In this document: positions 24,063 through 32,000 of the stretch, piece by piece
Layout: every line of letters begins with the position of its first letter
Position numbering within the stretch: position 1 is the stretch's first letter
NCBI RefSeq assembly: GCF_002240225.1
Contig: NZ_CP022584.1
Coordinates: 992,001-1,056,000 of the forward strand
Reading direction: 5' to 3'
Source: Paenibacillus physcomitrellae
GTDB taxonomy: Bacteria > Bacillota > Bacilli > Paenibacillales > Paenibacillaceae
DNA length: 64,000 bases
Notes under the pieces: model-generated
What the model was told of the DNA's origin: nothing
The model's database searches: none
The model's input: only the letters and a program-made list of their open reading frames with translations
Position numbers and translations under genes: made by a program

Positions 24063-24593
24063 ATGACAGAAAATGTCCGTTTAGTGCAGCCATCGATGGA
24101 ATTAAGAGATGAATATTTAAAGTTCTATCAGGAATGGATCGATAGTGGAGAAAACATGGTTCCTTGGGTGATCAGTCAAGACCCGTCGGATTTCCAGGGC
24201 ATGCTGCATTTTTTAACCAACAATGAGAAGGACGAACAGCCGGACCAAAGGGTTCCGGATTCCACGTTTTGGCTGATCACCGAGGATCGCAAAGTCGTTG
24301 GAGCAGTTAACATCCGGCATAGACTCAATGAACGGCTTTTGAATTGCGGCGGTCATATTGGGTACGGCATCCGACCTTCTGAAAGAAGAAAAGGGTACGC
24401 AGCCAAGCTATTGGCCTTATCTTTGGAGAAAACCCGTGCATTGGGAATAGATAAAGTTCTGGTTGTTTGTGATGAGTGGAATATCGCCTCCGCAAGAACG
24501 ATTCTAAAGAACGGCGGAAGACCGGACACGAAGTTTGTTGAAGAAGACGGCAATGTTGTCCTTCGGTTCTGGATCGACAACGGCACGCGGTGA
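24063..24593 (+). CDS. GNAT family N-acetyltransferase
   Basis: A 176-residue acetyltransferase of the COG3981-like type: VRLVQPSMELRDEYLKFYQEW at the start is shortened here to its idea of a modified GNAT N-terminus, then VGAVNIRHRLNERL, the acetyl-CoA loop GYGIRPSERRKGYAAKLL (Arg/Lys-Gly pair), and a final CDEWNIASARTILKNGG. Substrate unknown. AAGGAG sits 7 bases before the ATG, with a good promoter upstream. It is the only plus-strand gene in the first 29 kb. Confidence 0.85.
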   Translation: MTENVRLVQPSMELRDEYLKFYQEWIDSGENMVPWVISQDPSDFQGMLHFLTNNEKDEQPDQRVPDSTFWLITEDRKVVGAVNIRHRLNERLLNCGGHIGYGIRPSERRKGYAAKLLALSLEKTRALGIDKVLVVCDEWNIASARTILKNGGRPDTKFVEEDGNVVLRFWIDNGTR

Positions 24594-24650
24594 AGGGGTG
24601 TGTCGCCCTTCTTTTTGATAACAGCTATTTCCTTAGAAGCCTAGAAGAAG

Positions 24651-24812
24651 TCAGCTCGTTTTGTTTTTATCGAAATATACCCAGCAATAATACACTACCC
24701 AGAACACAACTACGGTAAGTAAGGCATAGGGCCTGTGAGGTAAATAGATCGCTAACAGGATTCCCGTTATCAAGAAAGGCGGAAGAAGTATCCAATATTT
24801 TTTATTACGCAT
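24651..24812 (-). CDS. Small membrane protein (53 residues)
   Basis: A short gene with two hydrophobic segments, YWILLPPFLITGILLAIYLP (about 6-25) and ALLTVVVFWVVYYCWVYF (about 30-47), ending in a charged KNKTS tail. The ATG directly follows the stop of the decayed GrpB-like gene (TAGATG), and GGAGG is 11 bases upstream, so it may have been translationally coupled to that gene. No family recognised. The intact frame beside a broken one suggests it is still used. Confidence 0.55.
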   Translation of the reverse strand: MRNKKYWILLPPFLITGILLAIYLPHRPYALLTVVVFWVVYYCWVYFDKNKTS

Positions 24813-25105
24813 CTAAAGATCCGCCTCCCCTGCTTTCCAGCCCGTTTCCTGAGACCAAAGATGTGCTTGGCTTAAAATATCCCATACAATCGGTCCTTTG
24901 CCTTCCACGTATTTAATCCGATCAAGTTGATATAAGTTCATTAATCTCGAAATAACAAGGACATCTGCTCGGAAAAACTTCCCGTTTCCCTTACGTGGAC
25001 ATGGGTTCTACGGTTCCCTGGCGTTTCACGAAACTGACGCCCGACTTCAATGAATCTTTCTCTCCATATAGGGTCATAGGCGGATATTTTCCAAGTAGTA
25101 TCCAT
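24813..25105 (-). pseudogene. Decayed GrpB/UPF0157-like gene
   Basis: An ATG at 25105 with GGGAGG upstream begins a protein with the GrpB-family opening (WKISAYDPIWRERFIEVG), which jumps straight to the family's later NRRTHVHV segment and SEQMSLLFRD, then hits a stop. After a frameshift the C-terminal part resumes (LDRIKYVEGKGPIVWDIL, then AHLWSQETGW) and ends at 24813. The total coding span of about 97 codons compares with roughly 170-180 in intact relatives. The central conserved IGSTAVPG region is missing. It looks like internal deletion plus frameshift. Confidence 0.6.
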
Positions 25106-25118
25106 ATTTCCCCTCCCT

Positions 25119-25937
25119 TCAATCTTGAATATACTCAGGACTTAATCTATTTAACTCGTTAACCTCATCCCGTGAAAAATCCACGACTTCTTCTGCTTTG
25201 CTCGCTTTAAGATCATATCGGTACAACTTATAATGATCAGAGGGACTTTCACTGACATAATCCAAAACCTCACCGCTGATTTGCCACAAGACATGGGCCG
25301 TCGAAATTAAGAGTGTAGGAGAAGAAACAAGAGAAAGTGATTTCTGGTCTACATCGTAAATCGCAATATTGCTTAAACTTGTGTCACCGTAAGCTACCGC
25401 AAGCTGGTGGTTTGACGGAGACCAGTTGTAAGCGGATATCGTTTCTACATACCTATTGGTTTTGGCTTCCAGCTCAGCATTTAGATCCACGGCTTCTCCA
25501 TTAGCAAGGTTAACAACCATGATCTGTGAACCAGCTCCAGTAAACAAACTAACAGCCATAAATTGCTGGTCGCCTGATAAGGAAACAGAATTAATCTGGT
25601 GCACCTTGATTTTAAGCGTAAGTTGGAATTTCTGATCTCCGTTCTTAACCGTAATTCCCCCTAAATAATTGGAATCGGGACCCGGTTCTTTACTTTTCAA
25701 TTTTGCAGCGATCAGACTGACGCTGCCTGACTCCCATACAAACTGCTGACTGCTACGATGAACTGTCCCCTGGCTCTTGTTGTTATAATAGAGAGAAGAA
25801 GCCATGCTGGCAGAAGGGCTGATCGACGCATTTTCATCAACCTTGCCATGGGTTGCCGCATTCGCCTCTTTTGGCGAACAAGCAGACAACACTGAAACGA
25901 CCACCAGTGAAAGCACAATAAATTTGAAGAGCTTCAC
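25119..25937 (-). CDS. Lipoprotein, propeller-like, unknown function
   Basis: A 272-residue exported protein. The signal peptide (KLFKFIVLSLVVVSVLSAC) ends in a lipobox VLSAC. The mature part has repeated beta elements, such as QFMAVSLFTGAGSQIMVVNL and QLAVAYGDTSLSNIAIYDVD, as in TolB/WD40-type propellers. The GTG at 25937, with GGAGG about 6 bases upstream, is a better start than the TTG one codon before. No partner gene is evident; it sits 13 bases from the decayed GrpB-like gene on the same strand. Confidence 0.65.
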   Translation of the reverse strand: MKLFKFIVLSLVVVSVLSACSPKEANAATHGKVDENASISPSASMASSLYYNNKSQGTVHRSSQQFVWESGSVSLIAAKLKSKEPGPDSNYLGGITVKNGDQKFQLTLKIKVHQINSVSLSGDQQFMAVSLFTGAGSQIMVVNLANGEAVDLNAELEAKTNRYVETISAYNWSPSNHQLAVAYGDTSLSNIAIYDVDQKSLSLVSSPTLLISTAHVLWQISGEVLDYVSESPSDHYKLYRYDLKASKAEEVVDFSRDEVNELNRLSPEYIQD

Positions 25938-25965
25938 CAAACCCCTCCGTTCTTTTACTTTTTTC

Positions 25966-26457
25966 TCATGTTAGCAAGCCCTTAAACTTCAAATAATATT
26001 TAATTCCAGCTCTGTCTACATCCGAGAAACCTAACGGATCCTGCCGGAACAAATCTCTGACCTCTTTCACGTTCATCCATTTGATCTCCGAGGTGTCATC
26101 GCCTATCTCAAGTAAATTCCCCGTAGCCTGGCATCTGAAATAAAGACCTACCGAATCAACCGGCCCTTTGATAGTCTGATAAGCCGCAAAAGGTTTCAGG
26201 CATTCAACCTCAAATGCCGGGTTCATCCCGGCCGTATCTACTCTTGTTTCCACATCCTCAATTTTTGAAATATCCAACCCGGTTTCTTCTTTAACTTCTC
26301 TGATTAAAGCTTCTATTAAGGACTCGAAGGGGTCAATCCTTCCTCCTGGAAGCTCAAGCTTAAACAGAGAATCCGGCTTTGTCCTTCTTTGTAGGATGAT
26401 CTCGGTTTCGTCCCCGCTAAAACGTTCAATAATGGCCCTCGAATTGACATAGAACAT
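25966..26457 (-). CDS. Nudix hydrolase
   Basis: A 163-residue Nudix protein. The box is GRIDPFESLIEALI followed by REVKEETGL (about 38-61) with all catalytic positions intact. The opening IIERFSGDETEIILQRRTKP resembles ADP-ribose or nucleotide-sugar pyrophosphatases and 'NUDIX domain' housekeeping proteins of Bacilli. The substrate is unknown. It follows the S51 peptidase gene by 5 bases, so the two share a transcript. Confidence 0.87.
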   Translation of the reverse strand: MFYVNSRAIIERFSGDETEIILQRRTKPDSLFKLELPGGRIDPFESLIEALIREVKEETGLDISKIEDVETRVDTAGMNPAFEVECLKPFAAYQTIKGPVDSVGLYFRCQATGNLLEIGDDTSEIKWMNVKEVRDLFRQDPLGFSDVDRAGIKYYLKFKGLLT

Positions 26458-26462
26458 AGTCC

Positions 26463-27107
26463 TTAACCCCCTGTTACTATTCTCACCTCTCCAAACTGCT
26501 CGATCCTCTGCTGATCGACCACTACTCCGCCGCCGTCTTGGACCATATAAACAGGAACTTTCCGTTCTCTGGCATACTTATTTGCCGCATCAACGGCTTC
26601 CTCTGTGCCATCCCAATGGGGCAGGAATTCAAACGAAACTAGTCCCAAAGCCTGCAAATCTTCCGTTCTATTCCGGCTTAGATCTGCTTCCTCTCCAAAT
26701 CCGGCAAGTCCAATCGTTGGAGTCATTAAGATACTGCCTGCACTTACACCGATCAATATGCCTCCGTTGGCTGCATATTTGCGCAGGGCATTAAGGATTC
26801 CCCTTCTCTTGAGCAGCTCCAGAAAATAGAAGGTATTCCCGCCGGATAAATGAATAGCGTCATAGGCAAATAGGTCTGAGAATGTCTCTTCATGAAATTC
26901 CAGATCAAGATCAATATAATCTAATTTATGTATGCCAATACCTCTGTAATACTCAGCTGTATGGCTAAAAAATCGCCTTTCCAAATCCGAACTTGACGGA
27001 ATGTAACCGATGGAAGGATTTTTATTTCCCAACAGCTCCAACAATCGACGATGTAGTTCCACATTCCGATCTTCAATCAGATCGCTAAACATCACCAATT
27101 TGCTCAT
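26463..27107 (-). CDS. Peptidase S51 (PepE-like) family protein
   Basis: A 214-residue serine hydrolase with a glutamine amidotransferase-like fold. The nucleophile elbow is LIGVSAGSILMTP with Ser122, and HLSGGNTFYFLELLK (86-100) is the typical preceding motif. Relatives include alpha-aspartyl dipeptidase and cyanophycinase; the many Bacilli homologues are uncharacterised. AAGGAG lies 10 bases before the ATG. It is cotranscribed with the Nudix gene downstream. Confidence 0.85.
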   Translation of the reverse strand: MSKLVMFSDLIEDRNVELHRRLLELLGNKNPSIGYIPSSSDLERRFFSHTAEYYRGIGIHKLDYIDLDLEFHEETFSDLFAYDAIHLSGGNTFYFLELLKRRGILNALRKYAANGGILIGVSAGSILMTPTIGLAGFGEEADLSRNRTEDLQALGLVSFEFLPHWDGTEEAVDAANKYARERKVPVYMVQDGGGVVVDQQRIEQFGEVRIVTGG

Positions 27108-27165
27108 CCGAAACCAACTCCTTCAGGTGATCAACTTATGAAACACTCCTGACAGCAAAAATCTT

Positions 27166-27777
27166 CTATTTCAAGACAAACCGGCCGCCTGCATAACCGT
27201 TATCCGTTAAGTACTCCTTCATTAACCGGTTCGACACCTCAAGCGCCTCTTCCCTGTTTGCAGCTGGTCCCGCAAACATGAGGCCGTCTTCTCCGCTCCA
27301 TTCCTTTTGGATCGTACCGTTTTTGGCCGTGTAGTCCCTGTACCTCAGAAACGTAACCGCGCTGAAGTCTGCACTGGCAAACAAAGCCCCGTTGCTGTAA
27401 ACCTGCGGAACTGCAGTTTCGTTATTCTCAGAATACCAATACCAGAGAGGGCCATATCCCTTTTTATCAAAGGAAATGGTAGCCTCTTCACTCCCTTTCG
27501 GTACCTCAATCGTCTGATGATCAAATGTAACAGAACCTTTGAAAGTTCTTGAGCCTTTCCAGCTTCTATACAAAGTTCCTTTTAGATGAAGCGTCTCAGG
27601 CTCTAGAACCTTGCTGTTTTCAGGACCAAGCTGATAGTTGACCCCGCGAACGGCTACATCGATTGGACGGCCTATCCTACCCATGATGATATAGACGGCT
27701 CCTGCAACCAAAGCGGTAATCAGCAGGAGAAGCAAGATCAGCTTAAGTTTTTTCAAGAAATCTCCGGAAGCCGCCAT
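27166..27777 (-). CDS. Membrane-anchored hypothetical protein
   Basis: A 203-residue protein with one N-terminal transmembrane helix (KLILLLLLITALVAGAVYII, about 12-31) and an extracellular beta-rich domain (GVNYQLGPENSKVLEPETLH, then TLYRSWKGSRTFKGSVTF). No lipobox. No named domain was recognised; the layout recalls small Bacillales envelope proteins. GGGAGGGAGC stands directly before the ATG. Function unknown. Confidence 0.65.
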   Translation of the reverse strand: MAASGDFLKKLKLILLLLLITALVAGAVYIIMGRIGRPIDVAVRGVNYQLGPENSKVLEPETLHLKGTLYRSWKGSRTFKGSVTFDHQTIEVPKGSEEATISFDKKGYGPLWYWYSENNETAVPQVYSNGALFASADFSAVTFLRYRDYTAKNGTIQKEWSGEDGLMFAGPAANREEALEVSNRLMKEYLTDNGYAGGRFVLK

Positions 27778-27914
27778 GCTCCCTCCCCCTCAAAGAACAA
27801 ATTCACTGCGACTCGTAAGCGTAAACAGTCACCCTCACTCCATTATACCTAATAACTGGAAATAAGACCTATCTAAATTCCACTCCCTGGCATTCGCTCT
27901 TTCCCTCAAACAAA

Positions 27915-27947
27915 CAAAAGGCAAGAACGACAAACGCGCTCTCGCCT
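27915..27947 (-). terminator. Rho-independent terminator of the DMT exporter gene
   Basis: AGGCGAGAGCG and CGTTCTTGCCT pair over 11 positions (two G-U) on the minus strand, then TTTTGTTTG. It is directly after the stop at 27952. Confidence 0.7.
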
Positions 27948-27951
27948 AATC

Positions 27952-28929
27952 CTATAAAGTAACCCTCCGGCTGTCAGGAATTTCGCCTTGATCCCTGCGG
28001 CTCCCAGGTTTCTTTCTCTTCTCCGTTACGCTTAAAATAACCCCGGCGAGGATAATAAATCCTCCGATCCAATCCGTTGCATGAAGTGCTTCGTGCAGGA
28101 ACATCGACGAGAACAATACGCCGAACACCGGAACCAGATTAAGCAGCGCTACCGCCGTTCCGGAATGAAGTCTGCGCAGCCCGTAATTATAAAGCATAAA
28201 AGCCGCCACGGAGCAGAACAAACCCAGATAAACGATCATCCATACAGCTTGCGCATTCGGCCTGACCCACTGCTTGTGTTCAAACCAGGCAAGCGGGATA
28301 AACGAAAGAGTTCCCGATACATTTTGATAGAACGAGACGGTAACCATCGAATATTTCCCGACAACTTTGCGGGTGGAGAAATTATAAGCGGCAAATACGA
28401 CTCCCGCTGCCACCAGAATTAAATTGCCTTTGACGGATTGAATGCCCCCGTCCACACTTCCTCCTGTTACGACATACACACCAGCAATCGCCGTTATGAT
28501 GCCTAGGCCCTTGATCCAGGAGGTTCTGATCCGGAAAAAGATAAATTCCAACAGCAGCGTAATAGCCGGGTAAGAAGCCACGATCAAAGCGGCGCTGGAA
28601 GCCGAGGTCCAGCCCAGCCCGATATTTTCAAGCGAAAAATAAAGGGTAATTCCCAGTAGTCCGCTCAGCGCCATCCAGCCCAGATCTTTGAGCGGAGGCC
28701 AATAAAATTCTTTTCGAAGGACAAGCAGCACCCCCAATATAACGGAAGCCACGGCAAAACGAGCGGCTCCAACGGTTAGCGGAGGAAAAGACTGATAAGC
28801 CAGCTTGGTGCCAACAAATGAAGTGCTCCATAATAAAACGGCGATTACAGCCGCTGCCAGATGAAAGTTAAAGGCGGTTTTCCGCACTTTAACTGCTCGT
28901 ATTTTTGCACCTTCCGTTAACCTGTTCAT
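27952..28929 (-). CDS. EamA/DMT family transporter
   Basis: A 325-residue drug/metabolite transporter with ten predicted helices in two EamA repeats; the first repeat contains AVLLWSTSFVGTKLAYQSFPPL and the second GVVFAAYNFSTRKVVGKYS. Such proteins export amino acids, metabolites or drugs. The frame opens at 28956, but the ATG at 28929 has GGAGG at 7 bases. A strong TTGACA/TATACC promoter and tandem GTAGCTAC-like elements lie upstream, facing a divergent TrmB-type regulator that probably controls it. Confidence 0.88.
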   Translation of the reverse strand: MNRLTEGAKIRAVKVRKTAFNFHLAAAVIAVLLWSTSFVGTKLAYQSFPPLTVGAARFAVASVILGVLLVLRKEFYWPPLKDLGWMALSGLLGITLYFSLENIGLGWTSASSAALIVASYPAITLLLEFIFFRIRTSWIKGLGIITAIAGVYVVTGGSVDGGIQSVKGNLILVAAGVVFAAYNFSTRKVVGKYSMVTVSFYQNVSGTLSFIPLAWFEHKQWVRPNAQAVWMIVYLGLFCSVAAFMLYNYGLRRLHSGTAVALLNLVPVFGVLFSSMFLHEALHATDWIGGFIILAGVILSVTEKRKKPGSRRDQGEIPDSRRVTL

Positions 28930-28966
28930 GAATGCTCCTCCCGTCGAACTGATCACCCGTGAATAT

Positions 28967-28988
28967 AGTAGCTACTTTTGTAGCCACT
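28967..28988. promoter_or_regulatory. Tandem GTAGCTAC-like elements, operator candidate
   Basis: AGTAGCTACT (28967-28976) and GTAGCCACT (28980-28988) lie just downstream of the DMT promoter, where a bound repressor would block transcription. The divergent TrmB-like gene begins 128 bases away and is the obvious candidate. Confidence 0.5.
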
Positions 28989-28997
28989 TATATTTCA

Positions 28998-29026
28998 GGT
29001 ATAACATTCGTTATGTGGACTGTCAA
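28998..29026 (-). promoter_or_regulatory. Sigma-A promoter of the DMT exporter gene
   Basis: On the minus strand TTGACA (29026-29021), a 17-base spacer and TATACC (29003-28998); a near-consensus promoter about 70 bases before the ATG. Confidence 0.75.
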
Positions 29027-29115
29027 GCACAAGAAATGTAATAATGGAAGGAAATAAAATTGAACCGTCATATGTCGCAAGACGTTGGCGTACCGGGAGG
29101 CATTGAGTACAACCT

Positions 29116-29964
29116 ATGACATCAGAAATGATCCGTATGCTCCAGGACTTGAACTTCACGGAATATGAAGCTAAAGCCTATTTGGCACTGCTCGATAAAT
29201 CGCCGTTGTCGGGATACGCGATTTCTTTGAACTCGGGTGTTCCCCGCTCGAAGATTTACGAGGTGTTAAGCGGGCTTGTAGAGCGGGGCGAGATCATTGT
29301 CAGCCATGAAGAACCGGCCTTATACACCCCGCTCCCCCCTCAGGAGCTGATTCGCCTTAAGAAGAACAAGATGAAGTCTTCACTAGACGCGGCGGCGGAA
29401 GCTCTTTCCCGCTACACTCAGGCGGCTGCAAACCGTGAACAAATTTGGAATATCACCGGTTCCGAAGCCATTCTCAGCCGAACAGCGGAAGCGATTGGAC
29501 GTGCCGGCGAAAGGGTGCTGCTCGAGATTTGGACTGAAGAGGCCAAAATGCTGGAACCAGAGTTAAGGCAAGCGGCTGCACGGGGAGTAGAAATTCTGAT
29601 CGTGGTTTACGGGGAGCTTGATTTCGACTTTGCCCAGGTATTCCCTCATGATTCAAGTGAAGAGGTCACTTGGGAATACGGGGGACGCTGGATCGTGGCC
29701 AGTATGGACGACCGTGAAGTGATCGCGGGCATCGTCTCCCTTGGCACCGACAGCCGGGCTGCCTGGACGGTGCACCCCGCTTTGGTGATGCCGATCACGG
29801 AGGTTATTATCCATGACTTGTATATCTTCGAGCTGCTGCGGGCTCATCGTCCGACCCTGGAGCAGACGTTTGGTCCCGATTTGATCAACCTGCGCAAGAA
29901 ATACAACTATGGTCCGTCCGGCTTCAGGATGGCCGTCAAGCTCGGCCTGGGACCTGAGACCTGA
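29116..29964 (+). CDS. TrmB family transcriptional regulator
   Basis: A 282-residue regulator. The N-terminal winged helix has FTEYEAKAYLALLDKSPLSG and SGVPRSKIYEVLSGLVERGE (about 12-62), the TrmB hallmark. A coiled segment (KKNKMKSSLDAAAEALSRYT) leads to the phospholipase D-like sensor domain. TrmB proteins respond to sugars or other small ligands. The ribosome binding site GGGAGG is 15 bases before this ATG, but an in-frame stop just upstream excludes a longer product. It is divergent from the DMT exporter and probably regulates it. Confidence 0.88.
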   Translation: MTSEMIRMLQDLNFTEYEAKAYLALLDKSPLSGYAISLNSGVPRSKIYEVLSGLVERGEIIVSHEEPALYTPLPPQELIRLKKNKMKSSLDAAAEALSRYTQAAANREQIWNITGSEAILSRTAEAIGRAGERVLLEIWTEEAKMLEPELRQAAARGVEILIVVYGELDFDFAQVFPHDSSEEVTWEYGGRWIVASMDDREVIAGIVSLGTDSRAAWTVHPALVMPITEVIIHDLYIFELLRAHRPTLEQTFGPDLINLRKKYNYGPSGFRMAVKLGLGPET

Positions 29965-30086
29965 CTGCTGCTTTCACAAGTCCAGCCAACCATAAACCAC
30001 AGCAGCAAAACCGTACGTTTTGACCCGTGGTTTGTAACTATGTTCGTTTTCAGGTTGATTTTTTCAAGTAAAATCGCTTAATTTTC

Positions 30087-30115
30087 TTGCTAGTTCGACA
30101 AAATGCTTGTATAAT
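30087..30115 (+). promoter_or_regulatory. Sigma-A promoter of the MpsC-like gene
   Basis: TTGCTA (30087-30092), a 17-base spacer and TATAAT (30110-30115), 42 bases before the ATG at 30158. Confidence 0.75.
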
Positions 30116-30157
30116 AACTTACGTTACAAGAAGGCGAACTAATCAGGCAGGTGGATT

Positions 30158-30505
30158 ATGACGCTGCTGGACAGCAATGAAAGCAAGAAGAAAATGTGCC
30201 AGATTTACAATGAGATTTCGAAAGAATTGTTTGGCTTTGGAACGACCCTGCTAAGAGCTAACGTAGAAGGCAACATCGTCAGCTTCTACGCCAAGCACCG
30301 CCGTTCTCCCCGTTCTGCAGCTCTGGAAGATGAAGCGCCCGGCTTGAAGCTGGAAGTGGACTTCCATATGTCGCAGCTGTACAAACGGAAATTCCGTGAG
30401 AAGTTGGAAGAGCAGCTCGGACTGGAAATTGAGACACTCCTTCGCGATTACGATGCTGCAACCCAATGGGCGGTTACGAATGTCATTGTGCGGGAACCAT
30501 CATAA
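30158..30505 (+). CDS. DUF2294 / MpsC-like protein
   Basis: A 115-residue cytosolic protein of DUF2294, the family now named after MpsC of a Na+-translocating membrane-potential system. Conserved features are the N-terminal MCQIYNEISKELFGFG, the central NIVSFYAKHRRSPRS and the C-terminal VDFHMSQLYKRKFREKLEEQ. Here it stands alone, with its own promoter and a terminator, and no MpsA/MpsB-like membrane genes are nearby, so a link to ion transport is unproven. Confidence 0.75.
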   Translation: MTLLDSNESKKKMCQIYNEISKELFGFGTTLLRANVEGNIVSFYAKHRRSPRSAALEDEAPGLKLEVDFHMSQLYKRKFREKLEEQLGLEIETLLRDYDAATQWAVTNVIVREPS

Positions 30506-30593
30506 CTTTATAGGACGGATTTTTCTTTTTGATCTATCTTAAGGAAAGACCTCCCTTCTATTAGCGGGTTCCGCTTGACTTTGTTTACAAAGG

Positions 30594-30635
30594 AAAAGTG
30601 TTCTTGTCTCTACAAGAATGCTTTTCTTTTTTTAT
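30594..30635 (+). terminator. Rho-independent terminator after the MpsC-like gene
   Basis: A 14-bp stem (30594-30607 with 30612-30625, two G-U pairs), loop CTCT, then CTTTTTTTATTT. It is 90 bases after the MpsC-like stop and 150 before the purine operon, so it could alternatively be the terminator of a leader RNA for that operon. Confidence 0.75.
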
Positions 30636-30780
30636 TTCTTGACTTTTTCAAGGGGGTGCATGGCCAAACTTACGGTCCAGGAGCGAACAGCCGGAGCCAT
30701 ACTGGAGATCTACTGGTGCGTCCGGAACTCAATCTTTGTTTCAGAAGAATAGAACTATATATCATGGAGGGTTATGAACA

Positions 30781-31875
30781 ATGAAAAAATGGATGGGCGG
30801 ACTTGCTTCCGCAACACTTGCAGCTCTACTTCTTGCCGGATGCGGCTCAAACAACGCCGCTAACACGGGCAGCAGCACTGCCGCAGAAGGCTCGGCTAAC
30901 GCCAGCGCAAGCGGCGAACCAACGAAGCTGGTCATTTCTACCTGGGGATTCTCCGAGGATTTCTTCGATAAAGAGGTTTATGCACCATTTGAGAAAGAAC
31001 ACAATGTAAAAATCGTCGTCGAAACCGGCAACAACGCCGAACGCCTGAACAAGATCCGCCAAGGCAGCTCTGATGTGGACGTTATGTACCTGTCCGACTA
31101 CTATGCGCAGCAGGCGATTAATGAAGGTTTGTTCGAGAAGATCGACCGCAGCAAAATCCCTAACCTTGAAAATATCTTCGGCATCGCGCAGGCGCCGCTC
31201 GGCCAAGACTACGGTCCGGCTTACACCGTTGGCCGCTTGGGCATCGTTTATAACCCGTCGATGGTCAAAAAAGAGGTTACGTCCTGGAGTGACCTGTGGG
31301 GTCCTGACTTCAAAAATAACCTGGCCCTGCCGAACATCACGGCAACGGCTGGTCCTATGATTTTGGATGCGGCTTCCAACGTGGCCATGCAAACCACTTT
31401 TAACGAAGATGCTGCGTTTGACAAGCTGAAAGAACTGAATCCAAGCGTTGTGAAATACTACACGCAAACCTCCGATTTCGTGAACATGTTCTCCCAGGAG
31501 GAAATTGCAGGCGGGCCGATCATGGAGTCCTATTTCAAAGATTTGAAAGCCGCGATTCCTGATGCTAAATTCGTATCCCCTAAAGAAGGCGCTTATGCCA
31601 TCATGAATACGGTCAACGTGGTAAAAGGCAGCAAAAACAAAGAGCTGGCCGAGGAGTTCATTAACTGGCATCTGAGCAAAGAGGTTCAGGAAGCTTCGGC
31701 CAAAGCCAAAGTTGATTCCCCGGTGAATTCGCAGGTTCAGCTGAGTGACTCCGAAACCGAAGGCATCACTTACGGAGCGGATGTAATCAACGGTCTGGTC
31801 AAACTGGACATGAAGTTCGTTAATGACAACATCAAAGAATGGACAGACCGCTGGAACCGTGAACTGGCTCAATAA
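30781..31875 (+). CDS. PotD-type solute-binding lipoprotein of ABC transporter
   Basis: A 364-residue binding protein of the spermidine/putrescine (SBP_bac_8-like) type. The signal peptide ends in lipobox LLAGC, and an Ala/Ser/Gly-rich linker follows. LVISTWGFSEDFFDKEVYAP and VDVMYLSDYYAQQAINEGLF are typical of the PotD fold. The nucleoside hydrolase and adenine deaminase in the same operon argue for a purine nucleoside or base as ligand rather than a polyamine. GGAGG lies 10 bases before the ATG. A hairpin follows the gene. Confidence 0.88.
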   Translation: MKKWMGGLASATLAALLLAGCGSNNAANTGSSTAAEGSANASASGEPTKLVISTWGFSEDFFDKEVYAPFEKEHNVKIVVETGNNAERLNKIRQGSSDVDVMYLSDYYAQQAINEGLFEKIDRSKIPNLENIFGIAQAPLGQDYGPAYTVGRLGIVYNPSMVKKEVTSWSDLWGPDFKNNLALPNITATAGPMILDAASNVAMQTTFNEDAAFDKLKELNPSVVKYYTQTSDFVNMFSQEEIAGGPIMESYFKDLKAAIPDAKFVSPKEGAYAIMNTVNVVKGSKNKELAEEFINWHLSKEVQEASAKAKVDSPVNSQVQLSDSETEGITYGADVINGLVKLDMKFVNDNIKEWTDRWNRELAQ

Positions 31876-31943
31876 GCTTGAACCTCATTGACAGCTTGAA
31901 TAACCACAATAATTGGAATAGCTGAAATACAGCCTCACCCCCG

Positions 31944-31970
31944 CCTGCATCCGCCGACCGCGGATGCAGG
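31944..31970 (+). terminator. Hairpin after the PotD-type gene, attenuator candidate
   Basis: Perfect 10-bp stem (CCTGCATCCG with CGGATGCAGG) and 7-base loop, followed by TTCTATTAT. The tail is only moderately T-rich, so partial termination or mRNA protection is likelier than a full stop within the operon. Confidence 0.6.
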
Positions 31971-32000
31971 TTCTATTATCCAAACACAGGAGACCATGTT

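Noticed and set aside
30506..30780. A guanine/adenine (purine) riboswitch before the purine operon
   Set aside because: The hallmark loop and junction sequences of the purine aptamer are not seen; only generic hairpins are present.
30575..30784. A 69-residue plus-strand frame before the PotD-type gene
   Set aside because: It spans the terminator hairpin and the leader, has no ribosome binding site and overlaps the next gene's start.
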